Below are positions 1-11,649 of a stretch of DNA of 64,000 nt, in pieces (the stretch's first letter is position 1; each line of letters opens with the position of its first letter). Source of the DNA: Brugia malayi. Its lineage: Eukaryota > Nematoda > Chromadorea > Rhabditida > Onchocercidae. The stretch covers positions 2,351,001 through 2,415,000 of the forward strand of contig NW_025062476.1 of the NCBI RefSeq assembly GCF_000002995.4, read 5' to 3'. The notes beneath the pieces are model-generated. The model was not told the origin of the DNA. It saw only the letters and a list, made by a program, of their open reading frames with translations, and did no database searches. The position numbers and the translations under genes are program-made.

Positions 1-307
1 TCAAACTTAGTAGCAAATAAATTTTAATTCAATACATTTAATCAATTATCACAAATGAATTGCACTTTTTGTAAACTTAGGAAAAAAGTTATAAATTATA
101 ATTCTTTTGCTTTTCACACAATAAATAAAACAATTCATGCAGTGACAATGTCATTATTACTATTAATTATAATTATTATTATTGCTATTATTATTAATTA
201 TTATTATTACTATTATTGTTATTATTATCTTTCGTTATTCTTCACTTCTGTTCTTGTTTTTTTTTTTTTTCTCTCACTCATATCCTTACCATTGCTATTA
301 TGTGAAG

Positions 308-781
308 GTTTATCTGGAGTCATCTCCGGATTATTGCGAGCCGGATCCGGAATATGGTATTTTGGGAACGCATGGCCGCCTCTGTAATGTTTCGTCGCAC
401 GGAATCGATGGATGTGACCTGGTAATTTAGAAACTTTTTTTTTTTTTTTTAATTTCTGATTATTATAAGATACATTTTACCAATGAGGTAGCTTAATTAA
501 CAAATTTCTTAACTTATTATTAATTTGAGATTTGCTATTTCTGTTTTTTTTTTTCTTTTTTCATTTGCTATAAAAATTTCTATTGTTTTTACCTACTAAT
601 TACTACTTATATATTCATTTACAATGAAATTCTACTCCTTCAATTTTAGATGTGTTGCTATCGTGGATTCGATACGCGGGTGCGTAAAGTCATGGATCGG
701 TGCAATTGTAAATTTCATTATTGCTGTCGTGTGATTTGTCAACCGTGTGAAAAAGTCATTGAGGAGCATATTTGCAAATGA
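308..781 (+). CDS. Wnt ligand, C-terminal part (two last exons, 5' part outside window)
   Basis: This is the C-terminal cysteine-rich end of a Wnt protein, a secreted lipid-modified ligand for Frizzled receptors. Exon 308-421 follows a T-rich tract and an AG at 306-307; it encodes [11 protein letters not shown] and [16 protein letters not shown] and stops at a GT donor at 422. Exon 650-781 follows TTTTAG and encodes [19 protein letters not shown] and a terminal HICK before TGA. The order SPDYC, GxxGRLCN, DGCDLMCC, CxCKFHxCC, CxxC and a final cysteine is the diagnostic Wnt pattern. Both exons join in phase 0. Bases 1-307 look like intron, and the N-terminal exons lie off the left edge. The usual CCGRGY is CCYRGF here. 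The family is certain, but which nematode Wnt (LIN-44, EGL-20, CWN-1/2 or MOM-2 type) cannot be decided from this fragment. Confidence 0.93.
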
Positions 782-3700
782 TAATTATCTAATGTTTGTT
801 TATTTACTATGTCTGATTGTTTTGATAATTCTTTATTGATAGGAGCTTTTTAGTAAGATATTATTTGCAACTTTTGGCACAACTTTGACAATTTGTTTTA
901 TTAAAAATTATTGAGCCAAGCCTATCCTGTAACAATACATTTGGACTTTTAGAACATTTAACTGTCATGTTATTATATTTTGAGACAATTTCGACTAAGT
1001 TAACTTTCTTCAAAATCAGTCATTCAAGTTATTTTCATTGGAATATATTTATTACTACTTCCTTAATTTACATTCCACATTTCTACTGTGTTGAAAAATT
1101 TGTGATAAGTTAATTAATGAGAACTGCCAGTAAAACATTTGAGTTCAAATAAAATTTAGCTTTACAGAAATTAATAAAATTCTTTTCTTTTTTTTTTTTC
1201 CTTTGCTTCTGAATTTTTTGAGATTCGAAATTTTGTCTCTCAATATAAAAAAGTGTACACATACGCAAAAGTTCAAAGACAAAAGTTGCAAAAATATTTC
1301 ACATTTAGAAAAACGCTTTTGATCATAGACAATTTAGTTTTTTTACCATCGCAATTCATTAAATTTTTTAGGATTTAACATTCAAATATTTTTAAAATAT
1401 ATAAATTGTTAAAACAACCAAAATTACACAATCAATCGTAAATGATGAAGTTAAATAAAAGACGAATTTTTGTAAGCTCATAAAATTAAAAGTTTAAATT
1501 TAACATTGCTATTTATTTAGCACAAAAAAAAAAAGGTATCAATTGGTTTTTATTGTGATAAGCTTTTTTTTTTTTTTTGAAATAAATTATTTTCCTCTGT
1601 GACCTGTGATCAGAAATATTTGATATTCTAAATAAGTGGTACATTTGCATTAATATGTTCACTGCGGGCATCTTCATGATTAATTATACACTTTGCATTG
1701 CTCGCTCATTCTTCATTGGTCTCATTTTTGAAATCGATCAATTAATTCTCTTTCTTTGCTCTTTGTTTGCTATTTAATTTTAAAAATTAAGCTCATATAC
1801 AATTTATTATAAAACATTTATCTTATCTGTTTTATTGTTTGCTAACAGTTATGCAAATTAAAATGGACAACAGTGTATGCTTCAATTTGTTAATTTATTT
1901 CATCCATTTTATCCTTTATGAAAATTCATCATTCCAAATTTCATATTTAAATTAATTTCACTAATTTTTTTCACTTGATGGAATTTTATTTGAATAGTTC
2001 TAGAATTGCGCAATATAAAAGTGTTTGAGTAATTTAGAATGCTATGGAATTAAAATTTCTTAAATACTGAAATTTTAAATGTCGAAAAATGAGAGAGAAA
2101 AAAGCTTATGAATCAACTTTAAAAACTTACATATCATATTTATAAACATATCAGCAAATTGAAAAATATTTTGAAATGATCTTTTTATTTTTCCAAAATC
2201 AAATTCTTGGCTTATTTGTTTAAAATAATAATTGTAGCTTCAGTTGAAAGTTCCGGAATTCCTAATCTGGTAATCTTGAGATTTCGGAAAGCAAAAAATT
2301 ACAAAAATTGAGAGAAGAACCAAAAGATGCAAGGAAATGTATTCCAATTCTAATATAGTTTACACATAGCTAATGTCCAACAGTATTTTCCTGTAAAATT
2401 ATACTCAATTTCCGTGGTAGCAAAATTTTTGAAATATTAGAAGCGAATTTCGTTATGTGCTATATGTTGTGGACATCATAAAATAAATATGTAAGTGACC
2501 AATAAATATAATAATGATGGACAGTGAATTCTAGGATTGTGCTTATGAATTGATTAGACTATGAAATTTGATTTAAATTTATCATTTCACTTTATTGGGA
2601 AATATGTCTCACTGAATATGGTCATATCCATCACATTCGAAAGTATTTCTGAGTGTTTCTAAGTGCTTTGACAAGCAAATAAATTGACAAGCCTAAATGG
2701 ATTTTATGGTCCGATCAATTCCGCTTAACCAAAATATCTTTGATTTTTAGGATTAGTCACCACACGTACTTTACTTTTACTTTACTACAAAAATAAGTAA
2801 TCCCTAATTTATTTCTGTAAATCTTTAAACTTTCTTCAATTTCTTCCAGTTGACATTCACTTACTTACCGCTGATAAATGATTTTGATAATATTTGCTAA
2901 TTAAAATGTTTTACAATGTTTAAATTTTACTGTAATATTACTGTCTTTTTAATCTTACCGTAATACTGTAATCTTACCGTAACCAAATCTTACTGTAGCC
3001 AAATTTTGGAAAAAAAATACCGTAAGTTTTGGATGAAAGTTTCAATATTCTTAATTTATAAATAGATTATAAACAAACTTCTTAATTCAAATTTTCAACC
3101 ACAATTTAAATAGAAAAATGAGATTAATTAAGTAATTGGAGTGCTGGATTACTTAAAGGTAGCAAATAATAATATTGAAAAAATTTTGCTTTTTGGCTAA
3201 AATTTTCACTCGCATTTTCATGCCTTTTTTTACTAGCAAAAATATTTTATTTTAAAGATCACTTCGAAATATTTGCAATTATAAAGCAATATCAATTAGA
3301 AGTATAATTATTCATTCATTTATATTAGTATAACTGATAATGCTGTCGCATAAATTAGAAATTTATATCAATCAGTAAACGATGATTTATTCATTTTATA
3401 GTCTTATGAGCTAATTTAACAAAAAAAAATCAAAGCAAAACTTAAAGTTTGAACTCTTTCTCAATCGATAAAGAACAATTGTTTATTCAACGACTTCTGA
3501 CAGACAAAAATAAAAATCTCCGAAAGTTCGCTCTACAAAAAAAAAAAAAATTTCAGGCGAATGAATTTCTTAATTTTTCCATTTGACCTTAAAATACTTT
3601 TCCATTTTTACTGGATCGCATAGCTTTACTCTTTCCTACTATTCCTTTTACTTTACTCTTTTTACTTTAGGATATTAAAGAATATACAAAGTTAAAATTA

Positions 3701-4449
3701 TATGTGAAAATTTGTAACCACTGATTTATACTAACTAATTTGTTTAATTCTAGTTGATAAATGAATTTTTATATTCAATTTATTCGCTGGGTGATTGTCA
3801 TAAATGAATGAAATTGATTTCTTCATATATGAATGAATTTCAGGAAATTAATTCATCATCATTATAGAATCATACAATCAATAAATCAATCAATAATAAA
3901 TATTAATTTTTAATTTGATTTAAAATTTGCTCTACTGCAATATATTTTACATTGAAAAATTAGTAACAATAAAAGTTATTTTTGCAAATTGCTGCATTTC
4001 TGCAATGCAATCAATTTGAAGATTGCATTTTCAGTCATTCAAAATGAGTGATTGACTAGCATATAAGTAAGCAATGTTGTTTTCACATATATAACTTTTA
4101 ATTTTAGCATGTGATTAACTAAAAAATTTGATAGGTCAATGATCGATGATCTCTACTGGATAACTTTACTTTTCTTTTTGCATGTCACATATGTCACAGA
4201 ACTCTTCGAGAAAAAACACTAATGCAAGAAATAATGCGCCCATTGATACTTTTGCAAATATTATTTCATAAATGAAATTTTGAATAATTATTTGAAGAAA
4301 TTTAATTTAATCCCAACGACATACTTTATAATTAACCAAATGATTCTAAAAATTGTTTGCGTGTTTTATAAATTAAAAATGAGACTGAAAATAAAAGTTA
4401 ATTAATCTGATTGCGCTAAAAATAAGTCGCTAGAAAGTTTTTGCATTAA
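782..4449. other. Intergenic DNA between Wnt and the guanylate cyclase
   Basis: This stretch of about 3.7 kb is AT-rich, with poly(T)/poly(A) runs (for example near 1185, 1565, 3539 and 4465) and no open frame with coding character. It should hold the Wnt 3' UTR on the left and the cyclase promoter on the right. I see no RNA gene or mobile element in it. Confidence 0.6.
1148..1153 (+). promoter_or_regulatory. Candidate poly(A) signal of the Wnt gene
   Basis: An AATAAA hexamer lies about 370 bases after the Wnt stop codon. It is the first canonical hexamer on this strand that I noticed. In AT-rich DNA such hexamers arise by chance, so this is only a candidate. Confidence 0.3.
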
Positions 4450-6750
4450 ATGGTAATATTTTTTTTTTTTTTAAATTTTTACAGCAAATTGTTTTTTTTT
4501 TTTTTTTTTTTAGATTAGAACAAAATAATTTTTCATTTCTGCTTTGCTTTCTTATTTTAAGTAATTAATTACTCAATTCAAACAATTTTGCAACCACTAA
4601 TTTTCTAACTAAGTATTCTGTCTGTCATTGAAAAAAAAAACAAGTTTGAGGAAAGAATTATTTTAGTTTCTTGAAATTTTGAAATTTTACAAATATTTTA
4701 AAACATAGTTTGGTTTTATTCACAAAGTACTTCGACAATTCATCATCGAGAAATATGACGAAAGGACATGGAACAATGTTCTGTGAGTTTTGATAAAATT
4801 CATTTTTAAAGTTTTGTTATTGAATTTAACAAATTTCTTGTTTTTTTTTTTTAATCAAAATTTATCAAATATTAAATTCCAACATTATTTTGCTTTTTCT
4901 CCAAATTACAATATTTGAAGACTTTTTGAATTTAAATAAAAATCCATTTTCAAAGAAATATATGATTGAGTGAGAAGTTCTTCAAAAAAGTTAAACAAAT
5001 TTCTTATCAATTAAATTTGTGTCATATTGAAATGTTAAAATTTATTTTTGTAGTGATAAAGTTGGCTTAAAAGATGATGACATTATCGAACACTATCATT
5101 ACTGTGATGAATATACTTTTAGCTTAATCACTGGAATTGTTGCATTTACTGGTAAGATTTGGAAATTTGGAAAGATTTCAAGAATTTTTCAATCAAAAAT
5201 GTATCGTTTTTTTTTTTTTTTTTTTTTTGTTCTACATATATTCTAAAATTAGAATTTTATCAAAAAAATAAAAATAAAAGAAAATTTTAAAGCTTTGCCT
5301 AATTGTTTTAAACTAATTTTTACTTGGAATATTTCATTTTAATTTTAAATTAACATCAAAAATTAAATAAAAGAAATTTTTTTTTTTTTTTTCGACAAAT
5401 ATTAGCTGAAGCTTATCAGATTACTTTAAATGATAAAAAATCAAATAACATTTTGTTGATTTTAAAATATCATAATTATTGCCTTTGAAGGTCTTACATA
5501 TGACAAATTTTGGGAAAATTTGGGCGACTTTTATATCGACTATCTCTGTGACAATGGATGGGACAATTTACTACGATCAATGAGTCCTGATTTTATGGTA
5601 TGTGTTCCTTCCAATAAATTATTTATTCTCTATTAAATTCCTTAAATAAGCTTACAGTATAATTTTTTTAGATGAAAGATTCATTTCAGATTTGTAAATT
5701 TTTTCTCGAGATTTCTTAGTGAAAATTGTTTGAGATATTATTAGATGCCAGTTGCAGTTATCCTTAATTTTCCATACTTTTTATCCATCCTATAAATTAT
5801 TTATTCTCTATTCATTCCTTAAATAAGCTTACAGTATAATTTTTTTAGATGAAAGATTCATTTCAGATTTGTAACTTTTTTCTCGAGATTCCTTAGTGAA
5901 AATTGTTTGAGTTATTATTAGATGCCAGTTGCAGTTGTCCTTAATTTTCCATACTTTTCATCCATTTTAGGCCTATAAGCTTTTTTATTTAAGCGGACTA
6001 TTTTCTTATCATTGGTTCATATCTTTTCGGGAAGCACTACAAGACTTAAAAATTAATGCATCAATTATCAATGACAGGGAAAAAGCTATAATTTTAAATT
6101 GTCACCTAATATCTATCTTAGGTGACAATTTACTCTCATTCTAACCTCATTTAAGTTCAAGCAATTATTTTCTTTTTTTTTTTTTTTTAACTCAAAACTA
6201 AGTTTCAGAATTTTTTCAATGGATTAAATTCATTGCATCATTTTATAAGTTTTGCTGTTTACAAAAATTCCATAAGAGGACCGCTATTTCGATGTGAAAA
6301 ATACGAAGGTGGCAATTCAGTTTTGCTTCATTATTATAGCAATCAACATGGAACACATTTTATTGCTAAAGGTTAGCATTTAAATAATTAAAACCAAAGA
6401 ATAACGACAATTTTAGTGATGCTAATAATTTTTAATATTAAAAAACTTTAATAAGCTTAAAGGCTTAAAAAAATAAGCTTAAAAAAAAACTATTTCAATT
6501 ATATCAAGTAAGCCAACAAAATACTTATTCCATTACTTAGTTAAAATTATTTTCCAAAGTATTGCTATTTCTCGAGATTATTTTCCAAAGTATTGCTATT
6601 TCTCGAGACAGCAAGCGAGAATGGTCTTGCATTTACTAAATATCATTTGGCAGATATTCTCTGAATTAGTGATAAAATCACTATAAAGAATAAATTGTCA
6701 GATATCAACATACCACTTGGTGAGATTGTGGATAGCTCTTAACTTCAGAT

Positions 6751-6788
<38 letters not shown>

Positions 6789-9700
6789 TGAAAGATTTTA
6801 AAATTTACTTGAAAATTTAAAATCATTCCTTGAAAAGTATCTGATATTATAGGTGCAGCACGTAAAGTAGCAAAAAAATTCTTCAATATGGAAGTAAAAA
6901 TTACACTTATTGATTTAAATAAATATGATAAGCAGTATGCAGATGACGTTTATCAGCAAGAATACGCTGTTTATAAAATTGAAGTTTGTTTGTCATTCAA
7001 TTTTATTTTAATTGTAAATTTCATTTTTTTTTTTTTTAATTCTGTGATATGAAAAGTTGCAAATAATGTAACATTGGTCATTGTGAGGAACATTACATTT
7101 CCTTGAGTCTATCTTAGAGATTTTTTAAATTCAAATTTGCATCGTTCCCTGTTTTTTTCTTCTCATTTACAAATTTTGTGTTTTATTTGAAATATACTTA
7201 AATCATTCAGCAGTTATTCAAGTTTTTACTATTTTTCCAATGCTCTAAATATATTCCGGAATAAATAATCCAATGAAATCAAGAAAATTTTCAGGATTTA
7301 ACACAATGTAGCTTATTATGGAGTGAATCTTTAAATGAAAATGTTGGTGGTATATTACAAGTAAACAAAGCAGATTTCATTTCCTTACAACCATTTCATT
7401 TCATAGCTGATCGAAACTGTAATTTAATACAATGCGGAAATGGTTTTTAGTAAGTTTTTTTTTTTTTTAATTTGATAAGCATTCTGTTCATTTTTCTTTC
7501 TTTACTTTTTTGTTTTTATTTCAGTCGACACATTTCAATGGAATTATTAGCACCTGGTACACCGTTGGAATGCATATTTGATATCATTTGGCCACTGATA
7601 TCATTCAATTTTGATAACATATGTAATCTTATCAGTGCAATATTCATTCTACAATTTAAAGCAGTAATTCACAATGAAAATTTTAGCAATATTCGGTAAT
7701 TTGTTTACATTTTATTAGAAATGCATCAAATGTTAATGAATTATAAAGACTTATATTGTTTTCATCTCAACATCTGATAGTAATATCAATGTTTTGTTTC
7801 TTTATCAATTTAATATCGAAATATTCGTTGATTGTATATTGAAAAGTAATTAGTTAATATTTGATAATATATTTCATCAGTTTTTTTTTTTAGAACTATT
7901 ACAAATCAGGAACGAAAGTTAAAATTGAAAGGACAAATGATTGTTTTGGAACAGGAAAATTGTTTATTATACATTGGTTCACCAGATGTAAGTACTATTT
8001 CGGAATTAATTGAATATGGAATACGTCTGGATGAAATGCCAGTGCACGATTTCACTAGAGATGTTGTATTTCTTAATGAACAACGACTTTCCAGTATTGA
8101 GAAGAAGTAAGTAAAGTTATTTAATAAGATTAGAATAGTTTTAAATAGTTCTAGTAAATAATTTCATTCTTAGCTTGCAGCATGCAACTGCAAGTAACTA
8201 ATGCTCAAATGGAGGAGCAAGAACAAAATATGAAATGTGAACGAGTTAGAACAGAAACATTATTGCATCAGTTATTACCAACATTTGTTACTTCACAACT
8301 TCTTAATGGCAAAATGGTTACTGCTTGTGAGTTTTATTAACTTTAACTTTTGTTTGAAAAAAAAAAAAATTTTTTTTTTTTTTTAATCCCAAATTTGAAC
8401 TTAAATTTTAGCTAAGAAATAATTCTTTTTCTCTTTTCTTTCTTCTAATACATATCTAAAACTATCAATTTTTTTTTTTTTTTTGTTGCTCTTCTAATTA
8501 ATTTCTTTTTTTCTGGGAAAAATTATTACTGCTATGAATTATGGATGAGTTAGCTGAGAATAAAATCATAAAAGTTAAAATTAATTAGCATTTTAATTTA
8601 AATATTACAAACGAATATTTATGTTGTCAAATTGCTAAATTTAGGTGAATATCAGGAAGTAACAATAATGTTCGGTGATGTACCAAATTTTTATAACATT
8701 GTTATGAGCTGCAAACCACAACAAATCATAAAATTATTGAACGAATTGTTTGTAAAGCTTGATCGTTTGATTGACAAACATTCCGTAAGATTTCCGGATT
8801 TGTTACTGTAACATAGCATTCTTGTTTATGATAAAAACTTGAATCAAATATCAAACTTTTAAAGGCATTTAAAGTGGAAACAATTGATGATACATATGTA
8901 GCAGTGGGAGGGATTCCGGAACAGACCGATAATCACTGTGAAATATTATGTGATGCAGCACTTGGTATGATTTTTGAAACACGGTCCATTATCGATCCGG
9001 TTACTGGAAAACCACTCCAAATTCGTCTTGGTATCAATTCTGGACCAGTTGTGGCTGGTGTAATTGGCAAGAAAATGCCTAGGTATACCATTTACTAAAA
9101 ATTTTTTTGGAAAAAGAAAAAAAAAAACCAAAATCCCAAAAATGAAAATATCTAATTCTCTCTGTCACTCTCTCTCTCTCTCTCTCTCTTTCTCTCTTAT
9201 AAATACCAAACAATTTTTCAAATTTAAAACATTTAATCTTTTTATTGGATCAAATTATTAGTAGTAATATATTTTAAGAAGAAAGTTTAATTAATAATCA
9301 AAAAACTCAAAGAAAAATTTTTCCCAGAATTTGTAAAAAAAATTTTCACTGGGCAGTTTGAAAATTTGATTTTGCAGATATTGTCTTTTTGGTGATACGA
9401 TGAATACTGCATCACGTATGGGTAGTCATGGAGTACCCGGGAAAATTCATTGCAGCAAAGCTTCATTCGAGTTTGTCTCTTAAATTACTTCGAAAATTCC
9501 AAATGAAATTTGCTAATCTGTAGATGCTGAAAAGAATGGCAAATTAATTTGAAAATCAATAATATTTCAGAGAAATGATATCTAATTTTTAATAATATCT
9601 AATTTCCAAGATTTCTCATTAGAATGCAAAAAAAAGAAAAAAAAAAAATGGTAGTCAAATTTTTACAAATTTTTAGATGCGCTCAAAGAACGGGTAAATT

Positions 9701-10097
9701 TATTTTTGAATATCGCGGTATGACAAAGATTAAAAATAAGGGTGTAATGGAAACATATTTCCTGAAGTCAAGTGCTAAAAAATCAATTTGGGAAATTATT
9801 GGAATTGAAAGAAGTATTTCTTGAATTTTTTTTTAATTTATTCACTTAAGTAATCACATTAACGCAAATATTTTGCTCATTTATAATAATTTCTTTCCAA
9901 TCTGCCATTATTAAATGAAGTAAATTCAATTTATAAATTAATAAGTTCAGCTAAAATTATTATAAATATAAAAACTTTGGAAATATAAAAAAAATTTTCC
10001 AGATATCAACAAACATTCCATTGATGGTTACGCTGAGCTGGAAGAAGGCCTGGAGCATAACGAAGTAAAAAATTGTCAAATTTGTGCAATTCTTTGA
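4450..10097 (+). CDS. Soluble-type guanylate cyclase (H-NOX, HNOBA, coiled coil, catalytic domain), atypical, with CaaX end
   Basis: It makes cGMP from GTP; nematode relatives act in oxygen/gas-sensing neurons. Proposed exons: 4450-4452, 4709-4782, 5054-5151, 5491-5597, 6209-6371, 6853-6983, 7295-7449, 7525-7695, 7894-8106, 8181-8326, 8645-8784, 8865-9082, 9378-9470, 9677-9813, 10003-10097. All phases agree, giving about 647 aa. H-NOX covers residues 1-~185: [11 protein letters not shown] at the N-terminus, proximal His about 104 (SLHHFI), then [12 protein letters not shown]. The haem-propionate motif YxSxR reads YYSNQ, so Arg is lost. HNOBA runs to about 370, then a short coiled coil. The catalytic domain keeps both metal Asp (GDVPNF D432; ETIDD D476), guanine-selecting Glu472 (KVET) and Cys542 (RYCLFGD), and Asn549/Arg553 (NTASR). 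The start is inferred from an isolated ATG-GT at 4450, because a stop directly precedes the FGFIH exon. The last exon ends in CAIL, a prenylation box. If 9677 is not spliced, the protein ends at 9824 instead. Which gcy paralogue this is cannot be told. Confidence 0.88.
5614..5969. repeat. 178-bp tandem duplication inside a cyclase intron
   Basis: Two near-identical copies lie head to tail at a spacing of 178 bases, each starting with ATAAATTATTTATTCTCTATT and running through CTTACAGTATAATTTTTTTAG, TTTTTCTCGAG and GATGCCAGTTGCAGT. They differ at only a few positions. Both lie in the intron between the 5491-5597 and 6209-6371 exons, so the coding sequence is unaffected. Confidence 0.9.
6096..6131. 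repeat. Perfect 14-bp inverted repeat (hairpin) in a cyclase intron
   Basis: AAATTGTCACCTAA at 6096-6109 is exactly complementary to TTAGGTGACAATTT at 6118-6131, with an 8-base loop. It lies in a stretch (5970-6141) that is open in one frame after a TTTTAG acceptor-like site, yet the flanking cyclase exons join correctly without it. Confidence 0.9.
6547..6608. repeat. 31-bp direct tandem duplication in a cyclase intron
   Basis: Two exact 31-base copies, each ending in TATTTCTCGAGA, sit head to tail between the 6209-6371 and 6853-6983 exons. No coding effect is expected. Confidence 0.9.
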
Positions 10098-11232
10098 CTT
10101 CATAAAATAGAAAGTTAATTTTTTTTTTCTTTTTTTTTTTGAATTTGATAAGAAATGCATGATGTTATTTCAAAACTTTTCAAAAATTTAAATTAAAAGG
10201 TAAAATATGAAGAATGCAAGAAAGTTAGAAGATAATATGTGTAAATGATTGATTTTTGCACAAAATATTCTTTTAAAAATTGCATTTATCACAATTACTA
10301 CCATTGCTATTAACTGCAATGAATTATGTTAATAAAATCTATCATTTCAATATTTTTTTATTAATAGAAGAACAAAAATATTTCAGTTCAAAAAATTGCA
10401 AATATCTAAACACAAATGATCGAAGCAGTAAGCTTCAAATATCAATGTATCTAAAAAAGAAAACACAGGAGTAATTGACGAAGTGAGAAATTAGTCTAAT
10501 TATAATTTATAAAAGATAACGGTTTGTTTTTATTCTCAGCAAGTTTTTCGAAAATTGTTCAATCAAATTTGCATCAATATTCAGCAGATATTAATAACAA
10601 AAACAATGATAGCAAATTACTTGAAAAGTACTTTCACATGAAAGAAGTAAGCAAATAAAATATGCAAATGCAACTGGGATTTAAAAAAATCTTTAAAAAG
10701 TTTCTTATAGTATTACTTTTACAATAATTGAAAATTTGTGGATCATGTATTTGTGCTATGAAACAATTTTATGGAAAATTATTGAAAACTCATTGCAATT
10801 ACAAATTATATTAGAAAATACAAAAGTGAGCAGCGATAAATCTGCAAAACTAATTGCAAAAAATGCAAATGCATTTTGCCAAGGAAATTTTTTTTCAGAT
10901 TCAAATTCCGATGTAATCATTCTACGAAGGATGTATTAAAATCGTATACCTGTTCTATAACACAAACATACTACCAAATTACAAAAAAGTTGTCTCAAAA
11001 TACATCTCTATGAATTACTTTAATTATTTAATTAATTTCCACATTAATGTGTTTTGTTTGTATGAAAATATTTCCAATGATAATTAGTATTTGATTTGTG
11101 AAGAGTAGATATCTCTTCCAGTACCCTGTGTCAAAAAAATTCTTAGCTTAAACATAAGCAAAGAATAAAAAAAAAAAAAAAAAAAAAAAAAAAACAAAGC
11201 ATAAAAGTATTATTCGGTAAGAATTAGAGAAG
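10098..11232. other. Convergent intergenic region, cyclase to dishevelled
   Basis: This holds the two converging 3' ends. Apart from the doubtful exon candidates it is AT-rich, with a poly(A) run of about 26 near 11169. I see no other gene. Confidence 0.5.
10368..10646 (+). other. Possible alternative 3' exons of the guanylate cyclase
   Basis: Two segments are phase-compatible with a direct splice from the exon ending at 9813: 10368-10427 (after TTAATAG; reads EQKYFSSKNCKYLN...) and 10540-10646 (after TTCTCAG; reads SFSKIVQSNLHQYSAD...). They would replace the CaaX-ending exon by a polar Asn/Lys-rich tail. They cannot follow the 10003-10097 exon in frame. No domain is recognisable, so this is an alternative model only. 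A further open stretch at 10815-10939 does not join in phase. Confidence 0.25.
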
Positions 11233-11615
11233 CTATAAATTATCAACAAAGAATTCAAACGGTTGACTCATTGCAATTCGAAAACTTTGTCGACTGGATG
11301 CCAAATCATGTGGCATTTCTTCTAAACGATTTGTTGCTACCATTCCAAAAGATGAACCTGCAGCTAATGATACTGATGTCCCTTTTTGAATATTAGATGA
11401 AAACGCAGTTGAATGAACAGCTGATGGCATAGGTACAGGTGGTAAAATTGCACGTCTGAAATATTGCACGATTATTTTAATTCTAATTTCAATTTTGCAG
11501 ATTTAAATTCTAATTTCAATTTTGCAGATTTAAATTCTAATTTCAACTCTGCAAATTAAAAGAATTGCTGCAATCTCTTTCTTTCATAATTTTCTTCCCT
11601 TGCAAAGGCGATGAT

Positions 11616-11649
<34 letters not shown>

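Noticed and set aside
55..307. Open frames at the left edge with poly-Ile/Tyr/Phe
   Set aside because: Encoded by ATT/TTA microsatellite and poly(T). Only the part after 307 matches Wnt.
11169..11194. Long poly(A) run as a sign of a processed retrocopy
   Set aside because: Similar A or T runs of 15-35 bases occur throughout the window on both strands without target-site repeats, so it is a genome-wide habit.
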